Shown one piece after another: positions 33,195-41,000 of a stretch of DNA of 42,868 nt. The notes below the pieces were generated by a model that did not search any database, was not told the origin of the DNA, and saw only the letters and a program-made list of their open reading frames with translations. This DNA comes from Bacteroidales bacterium (GTDB lineage Bacteria; Bacteroidota; Bacteroidia; Bacteroidales; UBA932). Within the stretch, counting starts at the first letter, position 1. Each line of letters starts with the position of its first letter. The stretch lies in the NCBI GenBank assembly GCA_017443465.1, contig JAFRXO010000026.1:1-42868 (forward strand), read 5' to 3'. A program made the translations under genes and the position numbers.

Positions 33195-33555
33195 TTCTCA
33201 CTATTGCATCTAAGTACGCTTTCAGTTTAATTAGTACCTCCCGGGATGCCGTCAGTTCATGATAGCAACCGGCACAATCGGAAAGGATAAGGGCTTGCTT
33301 CGCCACATCCACCCAGTACACGAAATCCAGGTTGATAATCAGGCCGCGCCCGAGGCGGATGAAGTTCGAACCATCGTCCCCCAACTGGTCCCCTATCATA
33401 TCCTCTATCTGCCCGAGTTGATAGGAAACGATACGCTTCCTATTATCCTGGGTCACCACCTCGGAATAGTTCCCATCAGCCGAGATATACACCAGCCGAT
33501 GAGCAGGAATACGGAGCAGTTCCGTGCCTTTCGATATGACGATAACCTTGTTCAC
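33187..33555 (-). CDS. LytTR-domain DNA-binding regulator
   Basis: The 122-residue protein consists almost wholly of one LytTR DNA-binding domain: RIPAHRLVYISADGNYSEVV, IEDMIG, FIRLGRGLIINLDFVYWVD and a helical tail. There is no receiver domain. The start codon is GTG at 33555, supported by a TAGATTTG box ending 14 bases upstream (33570-33577). Stand-alone LytTR proteins followed by an overlapping membrane-protein gene form LytTR regulatory systems in streptococci, in which the membrane protein holds the regulator in check. The same layout here is suggestive only. Confidence 0.9.
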   Translation of the reverse strand: MNKVIVISKGTELLRIPAHRLVYISADGNYSEVVTQDNRKRIVSYQLGQIEDMIGDQLGDDGSNFIRLGRGLIINLDFVYWVDVAKQALILSDCAGCYHELTASREVLIKLKAYLDAIVRND

Positions 33556-33569
33556 TTTGTAGCTCTATA

Positions 33570-33577
33570 CAAATCTA
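33570..33577 (-). promoter_or_regulatory. -7 box for the LytTR gene
   Basis: It reads TAGATTTG on the minus strand and supports the GTG start at 33555 with a leader of about ten bases. Confidence 0.5.
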
Positions 33578-33756
33578 AGGATTTCTTTTTAGCCAGAAAA
33601 CCCAATTGTATGAAATTCAAGAATACTGTACGAAATATGGCTGCCATGCAACGTTCGTACAGCCGGTAATCACTCCATACATCGCGCCTGAAAATCCTTG
33701 GCAGAGTGCATTCTATTGCCGATTTTCGCGTCAGAAAACAAACCAAAAACAAACAT

Positions 33757-34677
33757 ATGATCATGAAAAACACCGCTATTATCATTGCAATCATGGCCGT
33801 AACTGCCACCGCCCTTTCATGCAACCGGCATCAGAGAATCGTGAGAGCAGAAAGCCTGGATGTGGCCGACGAAGGTCTTCTCCTAAATGATGACCTCATT
33901 GCAGTCAAGTCTAACGACGGGAGGGTCACAATCAAAGACGCAAACACGGGCAAAGTGACCATCAAGGACATCAAGCTCGACTGGACGCAACGCTCCAGAA
34001 ATGACTCACTGGCAGTATTCTGCTCCGAAAACCGCCGGGGATATTATAATATGTACACTGGCGAGATCGCCATCCCCGCCCAGTACCGTCGCGCCTGGGT
34101 ATTCTCCGACGGCCTAGCCGCCGTCCAGCGCAACGGCAACATCGGATTCATCAACCACAAAGGCGAAACAGTAATTGACTTCAAATATCCATATCACGGC
34201 AATCCGCTTAACACCTTCGTCTTCGAAAACGGCCATTGCATCGTGGCAGACACAACCGGAAAATGCGGCGTCATTGACAAAAAAGGAAAATGGCTCATAT
34301 GCCCGGAATACGACAACATAAGCGCATATAAGGAATATGCAATCGTCACGAAAGCCGGCGTCACCATGCAGATAGCATATGACGGGCATGTGATGAACTC
34401 CTTCGTTTTGGACAATATCAAGAAGCTCACATATAAAGTCAAGGAACGATATGAGAATCGTGAAGGAGAGCTGGAATATGTCGAGAGCATGGAAGAAACC
34501 GGGCTTTTCGCATATTGCGTAGGCGGCCGTTACGGGCTGATGGACTCCAACTGCCACAGGCTCACGGAACCGCTCTACAAGAGCATTAAAGCCGTGAATA
34601 AGAATATGTTCCGCGCTACCCTCCTGGACTATTATTCCGAGGTCATCCTCAACGCCAGGGGCGAAGTGATGAAATAG
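33757..34677 (+). CDS. WG-repeat lipoprotein
   Basis: From ATG 33757 (MIMKNTAIIIAIMAVTATALSC) the protein is 306 residues with a lipoprotein signal (Cys 22). It contains WG/KWG-type repeats such as RGYYNMYTGEIAIPAQYRRAWVFSDGLAAVQRNGNIGFINHKGETVIDF, CGVIDKKGKWLICPEYDNIS and RYGLMDSNCHRLTEPLYKSI. WG-repeat proteins are beta-rich surface or periplasmic proteins of unclear role. It starts near the divergent LytTR gene and ends two bases before mtgA, so the two plus-strand genes are probably cotranscribed. Confidence 0.85.
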   Translation: MIMKNTAIIIAIMAVTATALSCNRHQRIVRAESLDVADEGLLLNDDLIAVKSNDGRVTIKDANTGKVTIKDIKLDWTQRSRNDSLAVFCSENRRGYYNMYTGEIAIPAQYRRAWVFSDGLAAVQRNGNIGFINHKGETVIDFKYPYHGNPLNTFVFENGHCIVADTTGKCGVIDKKGKWLICPEYDNISAYKEYAIVTKAGVTMQIAYDGHVMNSFVLDNIKKLTYKVKERYENREGELEYVESMEETGLFAYCVGGRYGLMDSNCHRLTEPLYKSIKAVNKNMFRATLLDYYSEVILNARGEVMK

Positions 34678-34679
34678 CC

Positions 34680-35348
34680 ATGAGAAGAGGCTGGAAACAC
34701 TTCTTGTTCATCAAGTTGCCTTTATGGTTCATTCTGGCCAGCATATGCCTTGTCACGTTGCTGAAATGGGTTCCGGTGCGGTACACTCCGGTGATGCTGA
34801 TGCGTGCATATCAGTTCCGCAGTGAATCCGGTTATCGCTCGGAACAGGAATGGGTGCCACTGGAGAACATCTCTCCGGAACTCATCAAAGCCGTCATCCT
34901 CGCTGAAGATCAGAGGTACTGGTCACACAATGGCTTCGACTGGGATGAAATGGAGATCATGTGGAAAGCTCATCGGCAGGAAGGAGCCCGGCTACGCGGC
35001 TGCAGCACTATCTCACAGCAGACTGCAAAGAATGTTTTCACTTTCGGCTCCCCCACCCTCATTCGAAAAGGCCTTGAAGCCTGGTGGACCATCCTCATCG
35101 AGTTGATTTGGGGCAAGGAGCGGATCCTGGAAGTCTACCTCAACGTCGCTGAAATGGGTAAGGGCATCTTCGGCGCCGAACTGGCAGCGCAGGAATACTA
35201 TGGCATCCCAGCGTCACAACTGGATTCCCCCCAAGCTGTCGCCCTCGCCGTCTGCCTGCCGCATCCCCTGAAGAGTAATCCGATTGTCCCTGCGCCGGAA
35301 GATAGGAGAAGGAGGGTGGAGATGGTGATAGAAAACAGTCTGAATTGA
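34680..35348 (+). CDS. mtgA: Monofunctional peptidoglycan glycosyltransferase (MtgA)
   Basis: This 222-residue GT51 enzyme polymerises lipid II into glycan strands at the outer face of the inner membrane. It has an N-terminal TM helix (about residues 12-32), the catalytic Glu 76 in AVILAEDQRYWSHNGFD, the motif RGCSTISQQTAKN (106-118, canonical form RGGSTITQQ) and the second motif WGKERILEVYLNVAEMGKGIFG. Length is normal for MtgA without a transpeptidase domain. It begins two bases after the WG-repeat gene. It is the last gene of ordinary chromosomal character before the gap and the Zorya-like operon. Confidence 0.95.
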   Translation: MRRGWKHFLFIKLPLWFILASICLVTLLKWVPVRYTPVMLMRAYQFRSESGYRSEQEWVPLENISPELIKAVILAEDQRYWSHNGFDWDEMEIMWKAHRQEGARLRGCSTISQQTAKNVFTFGSPTLIRKGLEAWWTILIELIWGKERILEVYLNVAEMGKGIFGAELAAQEYYGIPASQLDSPQAVALAVCLPHPLKSNPIVPAPEDRRRRVEMVIENSLN

Positions 35349-35884
35349 TGGTAAAAGTTAGTAATTCCGTCGCAAAGAGCTCCCTTGTTATCCTTCGAAC
35401 GTGATTTCCTGTTCCGATTCAAGATGCCCCCTTCGTCATTATTAATACGAAAACATATGTAGAATGCAGGCTGAAGCGTTTCTTCACCCATAGCTTGCAT
35501 TATGTTTTGAAAAAAAGAAGATTAGATGTGGGGCAATTATGTGCGGAATGAGGGGGTCAGTTTACTGCGGATTCCCAAGTCAGTATTCAAGGTATTGAAC
35601 TTCAGGGTAGAATCCGGCCTGAATTTTAAATAAAAATCGTTAAATTTGTATGATTAAGCAACACAGACAAACATAACCCCTTGATATTGAAAGTTCACCA
35701 CAGTCAGATGGTGAGGATATGGCGAAATAGTTTATTTATAACGACATAAATAGTAATCGAAGTTAATTTAGAATGGGCACGAAAGAATACTTCGCAATCT
35801 CATGGTAGATTTGCTCCCACGCCCCCCTCATTTTGTATCTCTAAACTTTCATGTCTTTCCCTACAGCTAAAAAGATATCATCAT
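35349..35884. other. 536-bp gene-free boundary region before the Zorya-like operon
   Basis: No coding frame of interest is seen on either strand. The region is visibly more AT-rich than the genes to its left. Near 35540-35600 there is GGAATGAGGGGGTCAGTTT followed by a partly repeated GTCAGTATTC, a pattern recalling the terminal repeats of IS21-like elements, so an insertion-sequence remnant is possible. A TAAATTTG box at 35641-35648 is a candidate promoter on the plus strand about 235 bases before ATG 35885. The change in character marks the junction of an acquired segment. Confidence 0.45.
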
Positions 35885-37249
35885 ATGGGCGATTTTTTAA
35901 GAACGTTGATTCCTTGGTCTAATTGGTGGAATGCCGTAATTCTATCAATTGATATCATCGTTATCATCGTATTCATCCTTTCCTATCGAAAGACGAGATC
36001 TCGTAATCTTCTAACTTCAATGCCAGGGTTGTTCACATCCCTTGGTATTTTAGGTACGTTTGGAGCCATTTGCTTCTCGCTGGCCGGCATATCTGCTGAT
36101 CCTAATACCACCACATCAACTGTAGGTATGACACTAGAGCAAGCGTCTTCTAGTACTGCAGGTTCGCTTGATATTAAGAGAATCATTTCTGACCTCATCC
36201 CCGCCTTCTCAACATCAATATATGGTCTGGTTCTCGCCTTCTTCGCTACTGCCACCACAAAACTTGTTTTTGCAAATGAAGATGCGCATCTTGAAAAGAC
36301 ACTTAAGTATAAAGCTCCCGAGACCGCTCTCCAGGCGGTGGATGAGCATGTTCAGCAACTAATGGAGGTCAACTCCGCCAACAACAACAAGCTCAATGAT
36401 AGTATTGTGGCCCAAAGTGAGATACTGTCCACTTTCGTGGATACCTTCATGGATAAGATGAAGGGAACGTTTGAGGCCATGAACAGCACTATTGAAGAGA
36501 GGGTGTCCAATTTCGGTACAACACAGTACACTCAGAGTCGCGAGATTCTCGAAAATATTACCAAGAAACTCAGCGAAGACGCCAAGGGAATTTTAGACGC
36601 CCACAATGAGTCTGTTAAGACTATGACAGATACCTCCACGGCTGATTTGACGGCCATTAAGGAAGCCCTTGCTGCTGCTGTGTCAAATCTGAAGACCGAT
36701 ACTGTATCCGGTATTGAGGAACTCTCTCGCAAGCAAAACGAGTCTCTCCAGAAACTCGCTGATAATTCCCTCGCATTGCATATGGAGGCGTCAAAGGAAC
36801 AGAATAAGTTCAATGAAGAGCTTTTGGCCAGGATGAGCATCTCTCTCTCTGAAACGACGACTTCCATCATCGATGGTGTTGGGGAGCAGATCAAGGTTCT
36901 CAAGGAGGCTCTTGTCGAGAACATTGGCAAGCTTCAAGAAGCCTATGAGTTTATCGACGACAAATCAGCCAGCATCATCTCCAATTATGAGCAGGTCTCC
37001 GAGACTTACCGAGATGCTGTTAAGAATGCCCATGATCTCAACGAGAAGGTTGAGAAGGGTCTTGTTACCGTCAATACTAGTCTTAAAGATGTTGGTCAGA
37101 CCAATGAGTACATCCAAAAGGCTGTTAAACTCATTGAAGATAAGGAGACCAATATGGAGGCCATAGTGATGCGTATTGAGTCACTGAGCAGTGCTATCGC
37201 CACTCTCGAAAGACTCGAATCCGTTCTCTCCAGAATTAGCGCCAAATGA
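35885..37249 (+). CDS. zorA: ZorA-like MotA/ExbB-family motor protein with long helical tail
   Basis: The protein is 454 residues. TM helices lie at about 14-33, 46-69 and 103-127. The second contains LFTSLGILGTFGAICFSLAGI and the third IPAFSTSIYGLVLAFFATA, the two hallmark helices of the MotA/TolQ/ExbB/ZorA family that line the ion path. From about residue 130 to the end is a long, low-complexity alpha-helical, coiled-coil-like cytoplasmic region, as in ZorA proteins, where this tail carries the signal from the motor. Flagellar MotA lacks such a tail, and no flagellar genes are present. The size is near that of the shorter ZorA proteins. It overlaps the ZorB-like gene by four bases. Base composition and CATATG content differ from the genes to the left. 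Confidence 0.85.
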   Translation: MGDFLRTLIPWSNWWNAVILSIDIIVIIVFILSYRKTRSRNLLTSMPGLFTSLGILGTFGAICFSLAGISADPNTTTSTVGMTLEQASSSTAGSLDIKRIISDLIPAFSTSIYGLVLAFFATATTKLVFANEDAHLEKTLKYKAPETALQAVDEHVQQLMEVNSANNNKLNDSIVAQSEILSTFVDTFMDKMKGTFEAMNSTIEERVSNFGTTQYTQSREILENITKKLSEDAKGILDAHNESVKTMTDTSTADLTAIKEALAAAVSNLKTDTVSGIEELSRKQNESLQKLADNSLALHMEASKEQNKFNEELLARMSISLSETTTSIIDGVGEQIKVLKEALVENIGKLQEAYEFIDDKSASIISNYEQVSETYRDAVKNAHDLNEKVEKGLVTVNTSLKDVGQTNEYIQKAVKLIEDKETNMEAIVMRIESLSSAIATLERLESVLSRISAK

Positions 37250-38022
37250 GACGACTGAACTTACATAAGGACGGCGAAGAACACAATTTCTGGCAGAACT
37301 ACACGGACCTGATGTCCGGGTTCTTGATTGTATTTATCATTGCTAGCCTGGTGGCCTATTCTAGCTATAAGATCTATGTAGACCTATACCATGAGAAAGG
37401 CATTACCGAGGCAAACGTCAATGATATCATCATCAATGCTGAGTTGTATGAAAAGATTCGGCAGTTCCAAGACGCTCAGAAGTCCCTCAATTCGGAGTAC
37501 TTCCGGTACAATGAGGAGTATAAGCGTTTTGAGTGTAAGATTGATGTTCAGTTTACCGCAAATGATTTCGAGAACATAAGGCCAGAATATATTGAGCCAC
37601 TGATGAATGCGGGGAAAGAGTTGGATTCAATTCTTACGCAGTTTACGAAGACCACTGGTGTCAAATTCAAGGTAATCGTTGAAGGTCGTCTTGCTAACAA
37701 CCTTCAAAATGGAGGTGTTAATTGGGTTACCCCAGAGAATAATCCAGCGGCTTGGAAACAGGGATTGGAAAATAGTTATAAAAGGGCACTCACCGTTGTG
37801 GAATTGTGGCGGGAGAATGGCATCCTTGCCGATTTGCTTTACAATGACCCGGCTAAATCTGCCACAAAAGTTGACACCTCTCATGTATATCCAGGTGAAT
37901 TGTTTGTGAGTGGTGCCGGCTTTGGTGGGCAGCACAGGTATAAGTATTCTTCCCAAGACCCTGAGGGAGAGAATAGAAACAAGACATTTATCATTCAGAT
38001 AATCCCGTATATTAATTTCTAG
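37246..38022 (+). CDS. zorB: ZorB-like MotB/OmpA-domain protein
   Basis: The protein is 258 residues. A short cytoplasmic start is followed by FWQNYTDLMSGFLIVFIIASL (about 15-36), a single TM helix of MotB type with the ion-binding Asp at residue 21. Residues about 95-257 form an OmpA-like peptidoglycan-binding domain: FENIRPEYIEPLMNAGKELDSIL, KVIVEGRLANN and ENSYKRALTVVELWRENGI, with an R-A-x-x-V-x-x-L-W motif. Together with the upstream gene this gives an A5B2-type ion-driven motor anchored in the cell wall. The ATG lies in the ATGA overlap with the ZorA-like stop, and the next gene starts one base after the stop. Confidence 0.85.
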   Translation: MRRLNLHKDGEEHNFWQNYTDLMSGFLIVFIIASLVAYSSYKIYVDLYHEKGITEANVNDIIINAELYEKIRQFQDAQKSLNSEYFRYNEEYKRFECKIDVQFTANDFENIRPEYIEPLMNAGKELDSILTQFTKTTGVKFKVIVEGRLANNLQNGGVNWVTPENNPAAWKQGLENSYKRALTVVELWRENGILADLLYNDPAKSATKVDTSHVYPGELFVSGAGFGGQHRYKYSSQDPEGENRNKTFIIQIIPYINF

Positions 38023-38023
38023 C

Positions 38024-41000
38024 ATGAAGATTCGCGATATAGGCCAATACCTTGAGGGTTACTGCCCGGAAGCAGATCGTTCACTTCTTGGAACTGACGA
38101 AGAGCCGTTCCTTGAGATAATCTACGGTTTAGGACAGCAGCTTGACTCCACTATACGGGATGTTGCAAGCTTTGCAAAGGATTCTGAAGAGCAGCTTTTC
38201 TACGAGTTCTCCAGAACGCTTTTGACGCAAAGGCGGATTCCCTTTGCTTTTATTTTGACAACGACTACCTCATCGTTCTCAATAATGGTGAGCCTTTCTA
38301 TACTCACAAGTACGAACACAAAAAGCTTCCCGATGGTCAGCTTTATAACTTTCTAGCTAAGGGAAAATCCCTCAAAGCCGGAGACCAAAGCAAGAGCGGA
38401 GAGTTCGGACAAGGCTCTAAGCTATTGTACACGCTCATCTCAGATAAAGGAGCAGCAAGTAACCAGTCTCTCCTTATAAAGGCCATCAAGCAGGAGAAGA
38501 AAGGTCCCTACCTGGTGAGCTGGGGCAACGATGCTCAATTGGCTAATTTCCGTTTCCAAACCATTCAGGGATGGACTCCGACAGATCCTCATAAAGAAGA
38601 TCCAGACCTTCTTGTCTGCAAGATTCTTATGACCTATTATCCGATGGCTCCGGGCGTTGACAATGACCTGTTTTCTAACCGGGAATTCGTCGATATCCGG
38701 AAAGCCTTCGAAAGACTTGTAGATCCAAAACGTAGTATCATCCGACTTGACAAAGGTACAGCCCTCATCGTTCCACTTGGAAAGGGGCAGGGCGAAGCCA
38801 TTGCAAACGAAGGAAATATCAAAAAGGTACTTGCACGGCTTGGCGGTTTTGCTGCCCTGACGGCAGACAAGGAGAAGAATCACGGAAGGCATCTTGAACG
38901 CATCCTTGTGAACAATCAGGAAGTTCAGATGCAGCACAACGTTCAATCCCTGTTTATTAACTACAAGCTCCCGGATGCCGACGATAAGTTCTCATATCAA
39001 TTCGCTTTTAATCCGGATTTTGCCAAGGATGGAGTCGTAACACTTTTCAGGACACTTCCAATAACCGAGGCTCGATACAATATGGGATTCATCATTGATT
39101 CTCCTAACTTCGAACACGACAGCAGCCGACAGAGAATCAATGACACCAAAAAGACTAGCCTTCAACTAAAAGAGGCTTTCAAGCGCCTCCTTGAAGAAGT
39201 CCAGAGAACACGGTCAGCACAGCCGGAACAATTTGATTACCTGTATGATTCCATCATAGCATCCCATCCGCTGAAAAAAGAGGATGTATTATTCATCAGT
39301 ACCCCGTTCTATGAAACCTTTGGTCCGTTTTTCAGACAGAACGTAAAGACTCAGGATGGTACTTACCTTCCGATGGAGAAGGTGCTTTCGACATTTGAAC
39401 TCAGTAAGCATATTCCTTTATCAGTAATAGGCATAACTCAGTATCAGTGGATCAGTGAGGATATAGCAAAGAGAGAAATTGACCGCTTCGGCATCAAGCT
39501 TGGTTCAATTGAGTTGAAAGAAGTGCTTCTCTTGGCGGATTCAAAGAAACTTGCGGGATGGATTTCAACTCTTTCGAAGGAAGACTACATGCTTTTCCAC
39601 AAGCATTTTGTAGGCTATGCCATGCACGATGAGCGTTTTGCGGGTTTGCCTCTTCTCAAGAGCAATAAAAGTAATGTTTATAGTCTTGAAGAAGTCATCT
39701 CCTCAGACAACCCCGTCATTCTATATGACGAAACAATAGGGCATGAGCACTTGGACCGTAGTTTAGAAGTTGAATACATCATCGGTCCCATTAACTATCT
39801 CAGTAAAGACAATACATCAAACAATGCCACTGTAAATGTATCGAAGATAGCCAAGCAGATTGAGTTCTACAGGAGTGGAGACGACCGCCTTGATGTAGCA
39901 TGCCGTGTTCTTGTAGATGCTAATCGCTCTCCCAAGACAAAAAAGGCTCTTCAGGAGATTGTTGCTCTATTCCAGGGACCGGATGGCAAGTACAGACCTT
40001 TCAAACAGATGCTCCGTCAAAAGCCAAAGGACACTATCCTGTTTGATTCTTACTGTGCCTACGGCTACATACCCAATGTCGAAGGTCTCAATGATCTTTT
40101 CATCACCGACAAGAAAGAGATCTGGAATTGGCTCATAGAAAACTTGGAAGAGCTCTCCTCCCTCCCCGACTGGGGTTCACAGCATCAGGCATACTTAAAG
40201 GACATCATCAGTGTCTATAAAGATGCAGAAGAACCAAGTGACCGTCTGCATCTATACCTTGACGCTGAAGGTGTACCCTCAACAAGCAAGACCTTCCGCC
40301 TAAAGGAAGAGCATCTTGACAGCGAACAGTATGACCGCATCGCAATGTTCGCAGAGACGAAGGGTTATCCCCTTGTTCCCTATCAGTTCAAGAAGATCCT
40401 CTCTGAAGCTCCTTTCGAGACTGAAGGGGCCTCCATCGGAGACATCATCGGGCAGGAGGCCTTCGTGGATTCCCAACTTCTTGGATGCATTGTAAGTGTT
40501 GCCGGAACAAATATCCTCAAGAGCTTTAAGGTCACCCAGCAGAGTGAGGACAAGTACCGTATCGTAAAGCTCCTAAACGAGACCAATTACACCTGCGCCA
40601 TCGAGTCTGAGGAAATTGACCAGACCCTCAGCTCCATCAGATACTGCCGCATCTCCCCTGAGGTCTGCCGGTACTTTGACAAGACAAGGTTGGCCGAGTT
40701 CGAGTTGACCACATCTCACGAGATGATGGAGTCCGTCATCACTAAGATACAGCCTGGAGAACTTCCCAAGCTGCTCCCTGTTGTAAGAAAGCATAACGAG
40801 GCCATCGTTAACTCCTATTTCAATCGTCTTCCCAACCTCTTTGTCAATGAAGACATCAAAGAGGAAGACAACGAATGGCAGGTCATCCGTTATGCTATGG
40901 CGAAGATCTCCGAAGGTGGAACGACATATGGCTACAGGGACAAGCTTCTTCAGCTTATCATGTTCAAGGGAGAGAGGCTTCCGGATTCCATCAAGTCGGG

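Noticed and set aside
35885-38022. Flagellar MotA/MotB stator or ExbB/ExbD pair
   Set aside because: There are no flagellar or TonB/TolA genes nearby. The first protein has a long helical tail like ZorA, the second has an OmpA-like domain absent from ExbD, and a giant ATPase/nuclease-like gene follows directly.
38240-38260. Programmed -1 ribosomal frameshift in the effector gene
   Set aside because: The reading-frame change is -1, but no X-XXY-YYZ slippery heptamer is present and the first frame ends only about 100 bases later. Mutation or sequence error is simpler.
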